From Streptomyces flavochromogenes (GTDB lineage Bacteria; Actinomycetota; Actinomycetes; Streptomycetales; Streptomycetaceae), in assembly GCF_000717595.1 (NCBI RefSeq), contig NZ_JNZO01000018.1, positions 380,889-444,888 of the forward strand: a DNA stretch of 64,000 nucleotides, in the 5' to 3' direction. Positions within the stretch are counted from its first letter, which is position 1, and every line of letters starts with the position of its first letter. Under the pieces are notes generated by a model. It was not told the DNA's origin. It worked only from the letters and a program-made list of their open reading frames with translations, and did not search any database. Made by a program: the position numbers and the translations under genes. This document shows, in pieces, positions 43,117 to 51,181 of this stretch.

Positions 43117-43749
43117 TCAGCCGCCGGCGGCCGACGCCGCTCCCAGACCGCCCACCAGGAGCGCCGAGAGCCGCGCCACCCACGGTTCGTCGACCGGCTC
43201 CGCGCTCACCAGCGCGCGGTGCACCACGGCGCCCGCGATCACGTCGAAGATCAGGTCGTCGGTGGCGTCCACCGCGACCGGGTCCCGGTCCGCCGGGAGT
43301 TCACCGCGCCGCTGTGCCCGCATCCGGCCCTCCAGGACGAGCCGCTTCTGCCGGTCGACGATCGAGGCCCGTATGCGTTCGCGCAGCGGCTCGTCGCGGG
43401 TCGACTCGGCCACCACCGCCATCAGGGCGGTCTTGGTCTCGGGGCGTTCGAGGAGGGCGGCGAACTGGAGGACGACGTTCTCGATGTCGGCCTGGAGGGA
43501 ACCCAGGTCGGGCAGTTCGAGTTCATCGAAGAGGACGGCGACGGCGTCGACCACGAGCTCGCTCTTGTTGGCCCAGCGGCGGTACAGGGTCGTCTTGGCC
43601 ACCCCGGCCCTGCCGGCCACGTCCCCCATCGTGAGCTTGGACCAACCCAGCTCTACCAGGGCCGCGCGGGTCGCCTCAAGGATGGCCGTGTCGGCCTCGG
43701 TGGAGCGGGGGCGTCCGGTACGGCTGCTGCGGTTGGTGCGGCTACACAT
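43117..43749 (-). CDS. TetR-family transcriptional regulator
   Basis: A 210-residue repressor. N-terminal HTH: AILEATRAALVELGWSKLTMGDVAGRAGVAKTTLYRRWANKSELV, in full agreement with the TetR family. A Ser/Arg-rich tip precedes it. I take ATG 43749; there is no good ribosome site, and starts upstream are less likely. The C-terminal domain belongs to TetR_C-type ligand pockets. It is convergent with icmA and divergent from the thioredoxin-like gene, so it may control either; the icmA palindrome is the best candidate site. Confidence 0.9.
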   Translation of the reverse strand: MCSRTNRSSRTGRPRSTEADTAILEATRAALVELGWSKLTMGDVAGRAGVAKTTLYRRWANKSELVVDAVAVLFDELELPDLGSLQADIENVVLQFAALLERPETKTALMAVVAESTRDEPLRERIRASIVDRQKRLVLEGRMRAQRRGELPADRDPVAVDATDDLIFDVIAGAVVHRALVSAEPVDEPWVARLSALLVGGLGAASAAGG

Positions 43750-44072
43750 GGACGTCGACCATACCCGCCGGTAGGTAGTGCGCCAGAGGGGCGGCGTGTG
43801 AGGCAGTTCACCGTGCGGATCCGGCCCGCGCCCTCCCCTCGGCTCACCCGGGAGAGTTACGCTACGACCTGTAGCGAAAGGCATTGAGCGGCCTGAGCGA
43901 CAACCACGGCACCGGGTGGGGACCCGGTGCACCGCACCGGGTGGGGACCCGGTGCGAACCGAAGACGAGGAACCGTGTCGCCCCACGTCTCGCACACCGG
44001 CGGGAGACGTGCGGACGGCACGGTTCAGCCATGGCTTACCGGTTACGCGCGCGGAAGGGGGAGGATGTACGT
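43750..44072. other. Intergenic region upstream of the thioredoxin-like gene
   Basis: 323 bases with no convincing gene: an open frame runs through into the thioredoxin-like gene, but its composition and lack of a ribosome site argue against coding. It holds the tandem hairpins at 43909-43955 and the promoters of the two divergent genes. Confidence 0.6.
43909..43955. repeat. Two identical tandem hairpins
   Basis: A 22-base unit occurs at 43909-43930 and, three bases later, identically at 43934-43955. Each unit is a hairpin with a 9-bp stem (GCACCGGGT / ACCCGGTGC) and a GGGG loop. They lie 118 bp before the thioredoxin-like start, so in the 5' leader or promoter. Possible roles are RNA processing, regulatory protein binding or a switch formed by alternative pairing of the arms. 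Confidence 0.85.
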
Positions 44073-45050
44073 ATGCAGCCCCGAAACATGTCCATGAGCG
44101 GCGTCGTCGACCTCGCCGCGGTGAAGGCGGCCGGAGAGGCCAAGGCGAAGGCGGAGCAGACGCGCGCCGCAGCCGCCCGGCAGGGTGGCCCCGCCGCCGT
44201 GCCCCCGTCCGCCCTGGTGATCGACGTCGACGAGGCGGGATTCGAGCGCGATGTGCTCCAGCGCTCCGCCGAGGTCCCGGTCGTCCTCGACTTCTGGGCC
44301 GAGTGGTGCGAGCCCTGCAAGCAGCTGAGCCCGCTCCTGGAGCGGCTCGCCGTCGAGTACAACGGCCGCTTCCTGCTCGCGAAGATCGACGTCGACGCCA
44401 ACCAGATGCTGATGCAGCAGTTCGGCATCCAGGGAATTCCGGCCGTTTTCGCGGTGGTCGCCGGTCAGGCGCTGCCGCTCTTCCAGGGCGCCGTGCCCGA
44501 GGCCCAGATCCGCGAGACCCTCGACCAGCTGATCCAGGTCGGCGAGGAGCGCTTCGGTCTGACCGGCATCGTCGTCGACGCCGACGGCGAGGGCCCCGAC
44601 GGCGGAGCGGCCGCGGCCGCGCAGCCCGTCGGCCCCTACGACGTGCTCCTCGAAGCGGCCATGTCCGCGCTCGACGTCGGTGATCTGGCCGGAGCCGTCC
44701 AGGCGTACAAGAACGTGCTCGCCGACGACCCGGCCAACCCGGAGGCCAAGCTCGGTCTGGCCCAGGCCGAACTCCTCGCCCGGGTGCAGGACCTCGACCC
44801 GGCCGCGGTGCGCAAGGCCGCCGCCGACGGTCCGGCCGACGTGACCGCGCAGATCGCCGCCGCCGACCTCGATCTGGTGGGCGGTCATGTACAGGACGCC
44901 TTCGGGCGTCTCGTCGAGACCGTGCGCCGCACGGTCGGCGAGGACCGGGACGCGGCGCGGCTGCGGCTCCTGGAGCTCTTCGAGGTGATCGGCGCCGACG
45001 ACCCGCGGGTCACGGCGGCCCGGCAGGCCCTGGCGCGGGTCCTGTTCTAG
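44073..45050 (+). CDS. Thioredoxin-domain / TPR protein (CnoX-YbbN-like)
   Basis: A 325-residue co-chaperone-like protein. After a charged Ala/Glu/Gln-rich N-terminus (1-50) comes a thioredoxin domain with the active site WCEPC (Cys79-Glu-Pro-Cys82) and the cis-Pro loop QGIPAVFAVV. The second half (about 200-325) contains helical TPR-like repeats (GDLAGAVQAYKNVLADDPANPEAKLGLAQ). The same layout defines CnoX/YbbN, which holds oxidised clients for GroEL. ATG 44073 has AAGGGGGAGG upstream. Its terminator follows at 45103. The redox pair is complete, so it may be an active oxidoreductase as well as a holdase. Confidence 0.92.
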   Translation: MQPRNMSMSGVVDLAAVKAAGEAKAKAEQTRAAAARQGGPAAVPPSALVIDVDEAGFERDVLQRSAEVPVVLDFWAEWCEPCKQLSPLLERLAVEYNGRFLLAKIDVDANQMLMQQFGIQGIPAVFAVVAGQALPLFQGAVPEAQIRETLDQLIQVGEERFGLTGIVVDADGEGPDGGAAAAAQPVGPYDVLLEAAMSALDVGDLAGAVQAYKNVLADDPANPEAKLGLAQAELLARVQDLDPAAVRKAAADGPADVTAQIAAADLDLVGGHVQDAFGRLVETVRRTVGEDRDAARLRLLELFEVIGADDPRVTAARQALARVLF

Positions 45051-45102
45051 TCCCGTCCGGTGCGCCGGATCGTCCGACGATTTGGCAGCAGGGTGACAAA
45101 AG

Positions 45103-45140
45103 GCGGCCGCGCTTTACCAAAACTTGGTAATCGCGGCCGC
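45103..45140 (+). terminator. Terminator of the thioredoxin-like gene
   Basis: A long hairpin: GCGGCCGCG (45103-45111) pairs with CGCGGCCGC (45132-45140), and TTACCAA (45114-45120) pairs with TTGGTAA (45124-45130) across a three-base AAC loop. It lies 52 bp after the stop. Confidence 0.88.
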
Positions 45141-45142
45141 TG

Positions 45143-45286
45143 TTACTTGCAGTAAATCGAACCTGCGATTCTGTCCGTATTCTTCCGGCAATCTGCCGAC
45201 ATTCCTCGCCACGCGAACGTACCCTCCGTGCCCGTTCGGCCCCACCCCGCCATGACGTGGTTATCCACCCGTTACTAGCCAGTAAC
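45143..45286. promoter_or_regulatory. Two TTACT/AGTAA inverted repeats
   Basis: TTACTTGCAGTAA at 45143-45155 and GTTACTAGCCAGTAAC at 45271-45286 share the arms TTACT and AGTAA with three- or four-base centres. The first also fits TnAC-N5-GTnA, the outer part of the published BldD consensus, but not its centre. They are candidates for a development-linked repressor of the DUF6230 operon; the identity is inference. Confidence 0.45.
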
Positions 45287-45641
45287 GAACCCCCTTGTGC
45301 GGGGGCCCGGAATGGACCACGATCGGCGACGCTCGGTCCAAAACCGCACCACCCCGGCAACCAACCGGGACGCGGCGAGGGTCCCCACCGGGTGGACCGG
45401 TGTTCCGGCACCGGTCGTGGACAGGGGGGTTCCCGCTCTCACCGAACGGGGCCTGTCCAATCAGGTCGCGCTCCAAGGCGTGGCCCATGGTTGTCGCTCG
45501 GGGGTGATCGCCGGTGATTCGGACGCGCAACGCGCCGCCTGATGCCTCGGCGCTCTCCTTCCCGAGGACGTAGCTCTTCTCCCATCCCAGGACGGGCCCC
45601 GGGCCCTTCCGGAGATGTACGTCCGAGAAGGAGGAATTCTC

Positions 45642-46322
45642 ATGAAGTCCCAGGTTCGTGGCGGGACCAGATGGAAGCGGTTCGCCGTCGTCATGGTCCC
45701 GAGTGTGGCCGCGACGGCCGCGATCGGTGTCGGCCTGGCCCAGGGCGCGCTCGCCGCGTCCTTCAGCATCTCCGGCCAGGAATTCAAGGTTAAGGCCAAC
45801 AGCCTCGTCGGTACGGACTTCGTCCAGTACGGCAGCGTCGACGCCGGCAAGGACCTCGAGGGCAAGGACTTCGCCGCCCCGGTGGCGGTGTCCGGCTTCT
45901 CCGAGGCCTGGATCACGAACATGTGCCAGTCGGTCGTGACGCCGAAGGTGCCGTTCATCGGTGACGTCACCCTCCGTCTGGAGGCCGGCACCGAGGCCGC
46001 CAAGACCGGAAAGGCCGAGGACAAGGTCTACGCGAAGGGCATCTACCTCGATGTCTCCGAGCTCAAGGCCGACGCCGAGTTCACCAACATCGACATCGGC
46101 ATCGCCGCCGGCGACCTGCACAAGGTCAACGGCCAGCCGGTTCCGGGCAAGCCGGGCATCCAGCCCAACACCAAGGCCAACCCGTACGGCTTCGGCCAGC
46201 GTGCCGAGCAGGCGACGCTGAACAACGTGGAGCAGAAGGCGTGGGCCACCACGGCCGGCACCTTCAAGCTCCCCGACCTTCACCTGTCCCTGCACCGGGG
46301 CACCTCGAAGGAGTGCTACTAG
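45642..46322 (+). CDS. DUF6230 secreted/surface protein
   Basis: A 226-residue protein with a classical signal peptide: RRK-type n-region, hydrophobic core (about 14-37), Ala-Leu-Ala cleavage site near residue 38. The mature part begins ASFSISGQEFKVKANSLVGTDF and is beta-rich, with two conserved cysteines (ITNMCQSV, SKECY at the C-terminus). ATG 45642 has GAAGGAGGA six bases upstream, so it is probably well translated. Known to me only as a Streptomyces family found with DUF6114 genes. The first gene of the operon, it probably coats or stabilises the envelope, which is inference. Confidence 0.88.
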   Translation: MKSQVRGGTRWKRFAVVMVPSVAATAAIGVGLAQGALAASFSISGQEFKVKANSLVGTDFVQYGSVDAGKDLEGKDFAAPVAVSGFSEAWITNMCQSVVTPKVPFIGDVTLRLEAGTEAAKTGKAEDKVYAKGIYLDVSELKADAEFTNIDIGIAAGDLHKVNGQPVPGKPGIQPNTKANPYGFGQRAEQATLNNVEQKAWATTAGTFKLPDLHLSLHRGTSKECY

Positions 46323-46356
46323 GACTGACCGGTCCGCGAGGACCAGGTCGTCCTGA

Positions 46357-46385
46357 GGGTGGGGCCGCCCCGTGCGGTCCCACCC
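46357..46385 (+). terminator. Attenuator-like hairpin between DUF6230 and DUF6114
   Basis: GGGTGGGGCCGC (46357-46368) can pair with GCGGTCCCACCC (46374-46385), one G/T wobble, around a five-base loop. It follows the first gene by 34 bp and could end part of the transcript, giving more of the first protein than of the later two. Confidence 0.7.
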
Positions 46386-46439
46386 GCGAGGCCCCTTCCC
46401 TTCAACTTCTCAGCAACACCGCTTCCAGGGAGCTGTTCC

Positions 46440-47027
46440 ATGAGCGCCGAGATCCCCGCCTCCCGCGAAGTCCCCAAGAAGGAGAACCGGTTCAAGGTCT
46501 GGCGGCAGACCCGGCCCTTCTGGGCGGGACTGTTCACCATGATCGGCGGCGTACCGATCGCCTACCTTCCGTACGGGGACATGCGGCTCGGCAATGTCAC
46601 CCTCGCCATGCAGACCACCGCCGGTGCCGGCGCGCTGATCATCGGCGTCCTGCTCATCACGCTCGGTCTGACGATGTGGTTCCAGCCCATCGTCCGGGTG
46701 TTCGCGGGTGTCGCGACGATCGTCCTGGCGCTCGTCTCCATCCCGGTCTCGAACTTCGGTGGCCTGATCATCGGCTATCTGTTCGCGGTCATCGGCGGCG
46801 GTATGTCCGCCGCGTGGGCGCCCGCCCCGCCGGTCGAGGAGACCGACGAGGCAGAGGCCGACGCAGAGCACGACGGTCAGCCGGAGGCCTCCGACGAGGC
46901 CGCCCCCGCCCTCGACCCCGAGACCGAGGCCATGGTGGCGGCCGTATTCCCGGAGCAGCGCGAGGGCGCGCAGCCGCTGACCGACACGACGATCGACGCC
47001 AAGGGCGGGAGGAACAGTGCGGGGTGA
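46440..47027 (+). CDS. DUF6114 membrane protein
   Basis: A 195-residue integral membrane protein. RQTRPFWAGLFTMIGGVPIAYL starts the family domain; four hydrophobic segments (about 27-46, 58-80, 85-102, 103-124) are followed by an acidic cytoplasmic tail of 70 residues (EETDEAEADAEHDG). The ATG at 46440 has CAGGGAG upstream. Its 3' end overlaps the next gene's start by 11 bp, so the pair is coupled. Function unknown, probably a membrane partner of the two secreted proteins encoded on either side. Confidence 0.88.
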   Translation: MSAEIPASREVPKKENRFKVWRQTRPFWAGLFTMIGGVPIAYLPYGDMRLGNVTLAMQTTAGAGALIIGVLLITLGLTMWFQPIVRVFAGVATIVLALVSIPVSNFGGLIIGYLFAVIGGGMSAAWAPAPPVEETDEAEADAEHDGQPEASDEAAPALDPETEAMVAAVFPEQREGAQPLTDTTIDAKGGRNSAG

Positions 47028-48321
47028 CGAGACTCAGTCGGCGCTCGCGAAGGAGGGCCCGCGGCACGCGGCCCCGCGCAAGTCGCTGCTGAACAGGATC
47101 CAGGGCCCCGCGGGCAAGGCGATGGCGCTGGCCGCCATGCCGACCGCGGTGTTCGTGGGCATGGGCCTCACGCCCAGGCTCGCCCTCGCCGATGAGAAGG
47201 ACATCCCCTTCGCGCCCGGCCCCTGTGTGACGCGCTCGGACGAGCCGACGCAGGAGGAGACGACGAAGCCGGCCGAGACGGCGAAGACGACGCCCGCCTC
47301 CACCCCCACCGCGACGCCTTCCGCGACCGCGACCGCCACCCCCACCGCCACCGCGACCCCCACCGGAAGCCCGACGCCGACCGCGACGGAGACCGGGCAG
47401 GCGGCCACGCGGCAGACGCAGGGCCAGGCCAAGACCACCGCCTCCCCGACGGCGACGCCGACACCGACGGCCACACCCACGCCGACGCAGTCGAAGAACC
47501 CGCTCGACCCGCTGGGCCTCGGCGACGCGCTCAAGGACCTGTTCGACGGCCCGGACCCGAAGCCGACGGAAACGCCCACCACGGCGGCTCCGACGACCCA
47601 GGCACCCGCCCCGAGCGCCTCCGCGACGGCTCCCGCCGACAAGCCGGCCACGACCACTCCGCCGAAGTCGACCGCGGCTCCGAAGGCGACCGCCGACCCG
47701 GGCGCGGAGACGGCGAAGAGGCAGATCGAGAAGGCCGCCGCGCAGGCCGGCGCGAAGGTCCAGGAGCTGCCGGAGAGCGCCAAGGGCCTGGAGGCCAAGA
47801 AGGACGAGTCCATACCCGACGGCGCCAAGCCCCGGTTCCCGTGCCCCGAGCCGGACCCCGAGGCGCTCGCGGCGGCCGACCTGGAGCCGGGCATCCCGCT
47901 GCTCCCGGACGAGCCGTGGCGGCTGGAGAGCTCGCTGCTCACGCTGAAGGGCCTCAAGTACCACGGCATCGTCGAGGTCAAGACGGGCAGCGGCAAGCTC
48001 AAGAAGGTCCTGAAGTTCACCGCGACCGGCATCGACATCAAGGACCTCCACCAGCTGACGGTCCACTCCGAGGGCCGCACGGGCCACGTCCGCTCCGACA
48101 AGGGCTCGACGTCGACCATCACCGACGGCACGGTGACCATGTACACGGAGGAGCTGAAGGGCAACCTCTTCGGCATCATCCCGATCACCTTCAGCCCGGA
48201 GAGCCCGCCCCCGCTGGACGTCCCCTTCGCCTTCTTCACCCAGGTGAAGCTCAAGCAGGCGGGACAGTTCGGCGGCACCCTCAAGGTCCCGGGCCTCCGC
48301 AACACGGTCGAGCCCGACTGA
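47017..48321 (+). CDS. Secreted/anchored Thr/Pro-rich protein of the DUF6230 operon
   Basis: A 434-residue protein. A hydrophobic N-terminal segment (about 33-58, GKAMALAAMPTAVFVGMGL, LALADE) is a signal peptide or anchor. Residues about 75-235 are low complexity, mainly Thr/Pro/Ala (repeated TPTATATPT-like units), a probable O-glycosylated or wall-spanning stalk; the rest (270-434) is a compact beta-rich domain beginning at KPRFPCPEPDPEA. Part of this C-terminal domain (GIIPITFSPESPPPLDVPF) is reminiscent of a lipid-associated beta protein. The GTG start at 47017 has GGGAGGAAC upstream. Function unknown. Confidence 0.85.
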   Translation: MRGDETQSALAKEGPRHAAPRKSLLNRIQGPAGKAMALAAMPTAVFVGMGLTPRLALADEKDIPFAPGPCVTRSDEPTQEETTKPAETAKTTPASTPTATPSATATATPTATATPTGSPTPTATETGQAATRQTQGQAKTTASPTATPTPTATPTPTQSKNPLDPLGLGDALKDLFDGPDPKPTETPTTAAPTTQAPAPSASATAPADKPATTTPPKSTAAPKATADPGAETAKRQIEKAAAQAGAKVQELPESAKGLEAKKDESIPDGAKPRFPCPEPDPEALAAADLEPGIPLLPDEPWRLESSLLTLKGLKYHGIVEVKTGSGKLKKVLKFTATGIDIKDLHQLTVHSEGRTGHVRSDKGSTSTITDGTVTMYTEELKGNLFGIIPITFSPESPPPLDVPFAFFTQVKLKQAGQFGGTLKVPGLRNTVEPD

Positions 48322-48343
48322 CCCGGTACGACACACGGCCCGT

Positions 48344-48388
48344 ACGACGAAGCCCCCGTCCGCACCGTGCGGACGGGGGCTTCGTCGT
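48344..48388. terminator. Strong terminator between the Thr/Pro protein and pyk
   Basis: 22 bases at 48344-48365 (starting ACGACGAAGCCCCCG) are exactly complementary to 48367-48388 across one central base. It ends both convergent genes. Confidence 0.93.
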
Positions 48389-48392
48389 GACG

Positions 48393-49823
48393 TCAGGCGC
48401 GCTCGCCGCCACCGAGGTGGTGGACGCGGACCATGTTCGTCGTGCCGGGGACGCCGGGGGGCGAGCCGGCGGTGATGACCATGGTGTCACCCGCGTTGTA
48501 GCGCTGGAGCTTCAGGAGCTCGGCGTCCACCAGGTCGACCATCGCGTCCGTGTTGTCCACGTGCGGGACGACGAAGGACTCGACGCCCCAGCTCAGGGTG
48601 AGCTGGTTACGGGTGTTCTCGTCCGTCGTGAAGGCGAGGATCGGCTGCTGGACGCGGTAGCGCGAGAGACGGCGGGCCGTGTCGCCGGACTGGGTGAAGG
48701 CGACCAGGGCCTTGCCGCCCAGGAAGTCGGCGATCTCGCAGGCCGCGCGGGCGACGGAACCGCCCTGGGTGCGCGGCTTCTTGCCCGGGACCAGGGGCTG
48801 GAGGCCCTTGGAGAGCAGCTCCTCCTCGGCCGCGGCGACGATCTTCGACATCGTCTTCACGGTCTCGATCGGGTACGCGCCGACCGAGGACTCGGCCGAC
48901 AGCATGACCGCGTCCGCGCCGTCCAGGATCGCGTTGGCGACGTCGCTCGCCTCGGCGCGGGTCGGACGGGAGTTGGTGATCATCGACTCCATCATCTGGG
49001 TCGCGACGATGACCGGCTTGGCGTTGCGGCGGCACATCTCCACGAGGCGCTTCTGCACCATCGGGACCTTTTCGAGCGGGTACTCGACGGCGAGGTCGCC
49101 GCGGGCCACCATGACCGCGTCGAAGGCCGCGACGACGGCCTCCATGTTCTCGACGGCCTGCGGCTTCTCCACCTTGGCGATGACGGGGACCCGGCGGCCC
49201 TCCTCGTCCATCACCTTGTGGACGTCCTTGACGTCGTCGGCGTCACGGACGAAGGAGAGCGCGACCATGTCGCAGCCCATGCGGAGCGCGAACCGGAGGT
49301 CGTCCACGTCCTTCTCCGACAGGGCGGGGACGTTGACCGCCGCGCCGGGCAGGTTGATGCCCTTGTGGTCGGAGATGACACCGCCCTCGACGACGATGGT
49401 CTTGACCCGGGGGCCCTCGACCTCGACGACCCGCAGTTCGACGTTGCCGTCGTTGATCAGGACCTGGTCGCCCTTGGAGACATCGCCGGGCAGGCCCTTG
49501 TAGGTGGTGCCGCAGATGGACTTGTCGCCGGGGACGTCGTCGGTGGTGATGGTGAACTCGTCACCGCGCACCAGCTCGACCGGGCCCTCGGCGAAGGTCT
49601 CGAGACGGATCTTGGGGCCCTGGAGGTCGGCGAGCACGCCGACGGCGCGACCGGTGTCCGCGGAGACCTGCCGGACGCGGTCGTACCGCTCCTGGTGTTC
49701 CGCCTGGGATCCGTGGCTGAAGTTGAATCGGGCCACGTTCATGCCGGCCTCGATGAGAGCCTTCAGCTGCTCATACGAGTCGACGGCGGGGCCCAGCGTG
49801 CAGACGATTTTGGAACGGCGCAT
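48393..49823 (-). CDS. pyk: Pyruvate kinase
   Basis: Converts phosphoenolpyruvate and ADP to pyruvate and ATP; final step of glycolysis. 476 residues, normal. RRSKIVCTLGPAVDSYEQL opens the barrel, MNVARFNFSHG and VLADLQGPKIR follow, the VIAKVEKPQAVENM catalytic lysine region and MVARGDLAVEYPLEKVPMVQKRL are present, and a C-terminal regulatory domain closes it. Start ATG 49823. The ackA stop codon lies 75 bp away on the same strand, so pta-ackA-pyk form a run: the product pyruvate leads to acetyl-CoA, which these enzymes turn to acetate. Probably one of two paralogues in the genome. Confidence 0.96.
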   Translation of the reverse strand: MRRSKIVCTLGPAVDSYEQLKALIEAGMNVARFNFSHGSQAEHQERYDRVRQVSADTGRAVGVLADLQGPKIRLETFAEGPVELVRGDEFTITTDDVPGDKSICGTTYKGLPGDVSKGDQVLINDGNVELRVVEVEGPRVKTIVVEGGVISDHKGINLPGAAVNVPALSEKDVDDLRFALRMGCDMVALSFVRDADDVKDVHKVMDEEGRRVPVIAKVEKPQAVENMEAVVAAFDAVMVARGDLAVEYPLEKVPMVQKRLVEMCRRNAKPVIVATQMMESMITNSRPTRAEASDVANAILDGADAVMLSAESSVGAYPIETVKTMSKIVAAAEEELLSKGLQPLVPGKKPRTQGGSVARAACEIADFLGGKALVAFTQSGDTARRLSRYRVQQPILAFTTDENTRNQLTLSWGVESFVVPHVDNTDAMVDLVDAELLKLQRYNAGDTMVITAGSPPGVPGTTNMVRVHHLGGGERA

Positions 49824-49897
49824 GAGGCGGATCCTATCGGTTTGTTTCGCTGCGGAATATTCCGGCTGGCGGAAAGTACAAATGGGCGCGAGGTCGC

Positions 49898-51181
49898 TCA
49901 GGCGTTCACTTCTCCGAGCGTTTCTCCGAGGGTTTCTCCGGGCCTTTCCGCGGGTGCTTCCCCGCCCACCAGAGCGAAGGTCTGGCGCGCGATCTCCAGC
50001 TCCTCGTCCGTCGGCACCACGGCGACCGCCACCCGCGCGTAGTTCGGCGAGATCAGCCGTGCCTCGTCCGACCGCACCGCGTTGAGGTCCGCGTCCACCG
50101 CGAGCCCCAGCTCCTCCAGTCCCGTGATCGCGGCCTCCCGCACGGGGGCCGCGTTCTCCCCGACCCCCGCCGTGAACGCCACCGCGTCCACCCGGCCCAG
50201 CACCGCGTAGTACGCCCCGATGTACTTCTTCAGCCGGTGGATGTAGATCTCGAAGGCGAGCGCCGCACGCTCGTCGCCCTCGTCGATCCGGCGGCGGATC
50301 TCCCGCATGTCGTTGTCCCCGCAGAGTCCCACCAGGCCGGACTTCTTGTTCAGCAGGACGTCGATGTCGTCGGCCGACATGCCCGCCACCCGCTTGAGGT
50401 GGAAGGTGACCGCCGGGTCGATGTCGCCCGAGCGGGTACCCATGACCAGGCCCTCCAGCGGCGTCAGGCCCATCGAGGTGTCCACGCACCGGCCGCCCCT
50501 CACCGCGGAGGCGGACGCGCCGTTGCCCAGGTGCAGCACGATCACGTTCACCTCCTCCGGCTCCTTGCCGAGCAGCTTCGCCGTCTCCCGCGACACATAC
50601 GCGTGCGAGGTGCCGTGGAACCCGTACCGCCGGATCCGGTACGCGTCGGCCGTCTCCACGTCGATCGCGTACCGCGCCGCCGACTCCGGCATCGTCGTGT
50701 GGAAAGCCGTGTCGAAGACCGCGACCTGCGGCAGGTCGGGGCGGAGCGCCGTCGCCGTACGGATGCCCGTCAGGTTCGCCGGGTTGTGCAGCGGCGCCAC
50801 CGGCACGAGCCGCTCGATCTCCGCCAGCACCTCGTCGTCGATGACCGTCGGCTCGGTGAACCGCAGCCCGCCGTGCACCACCCGGTGGCCGATCGCCGCC
50901 AGCTCGGGGGAGTCGAGCCCCAGGCCGTCCGCCGCCAGCTCCTCGGCGACCGCCTTCAGCGCGGCCGCGTGGTCGGCGATCGGGCCGTTCTTCTCGCGCT
51001 TCTCGCCTCCACCGCCCTGCAGCGGGGTGTGCACGAGCCGCGAGGTCTCCTCGCCGATCCGCTCCACGAGCCCCTGGGCGAGCCGGCTGTCGTCGCGCAT
51101 GTCGAGCAGCTGGTACTTCACCGACGACGAGCCGGAGTTGAGGACCAGCACACGGGTGGGAACGGGGGTGGGGGCGGTCAT
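49898..51181 (-). CDS. ackA: Acetate kinase
   Basis: Phosphotransfer between acetyl phosphate and ADP, giving ATP and acetate. 427 residues. ASKHA signature near the N-terminus: LVLNSGSSSVKYQLLD; GHRVVHGG carries the catalytic Arg; RYGFHGTSHAYVS holds the His; MGTRSGDIDPA and FTAGVGENAAPVRE complete the active site. The C-terminus has a short Glu/Gly/Thr tail not typical of the family. ATG 51181 overlaps the pta stop (ATGA), with CAGGAG in the end of pta acting as ribosome site. Confidence 0.96.
   Translation of the reverse strand: MTAPTPVPTRVLVLNSGSSSVKYQLLDMRDDSRLAQGLVERIGEETSRLVHTPLQGGGGEKREKNGPIADHAAALKAVAEELAADGLGLDSPELAAIGHRVVHGGLRFTEPTVIDDEVLAEIERLVPVAPLHNPANLTGIRTATALRPDLPQVAVFDTAFHTTMPESAARYAIDVETADAYRIRRYGFHGTSHAYVSRETAKLLGKEPEEVNVIVLHLGNGASASAVRGGRCVDTSMGLTPLEGLVMGTRSGDIDPAVTFHLKRVAGMSADDIDVLLNKKSGLVGLCGDNDMREIRRRIDEGDERAALAFEIYIHRLKKYIGAYYAVLGRVDAVAFTAGVGENAAPVREAAITGLEELGLAVDADLNAVRSDEARLISPNYARVAVAVVPTDEELEIARQTFALVGGEAPAERPGETLGETLGEVNA

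Larger units (their letters stand above)
45051..45641. other. Long intergenic region before the DUF6230 operon
   Basis: 591 bases with no supported gene; open frames here are short or have no ribosome site. It contains a terminator hairpin (45103-45140), two small AT-rich inverted repeats with TTACT/AGTAA arms (45143-45155, 45271-45286) and an ACCGGTG-N6-CACCGGT repeat (45396-45415). AT content is higher around 45110-45290 than elsewhere, which fits a promoter/regulatory region for the DUF6230 operon. Confidence 0.6.

Noticed and set aside
43884..44072. In-frame extension of the thioredoxin-like gene upstream
   Set aside because: It would translate the tandem hairpins, has no ribosome site, and the residues look random; the ATG at 44073 has a strong site.
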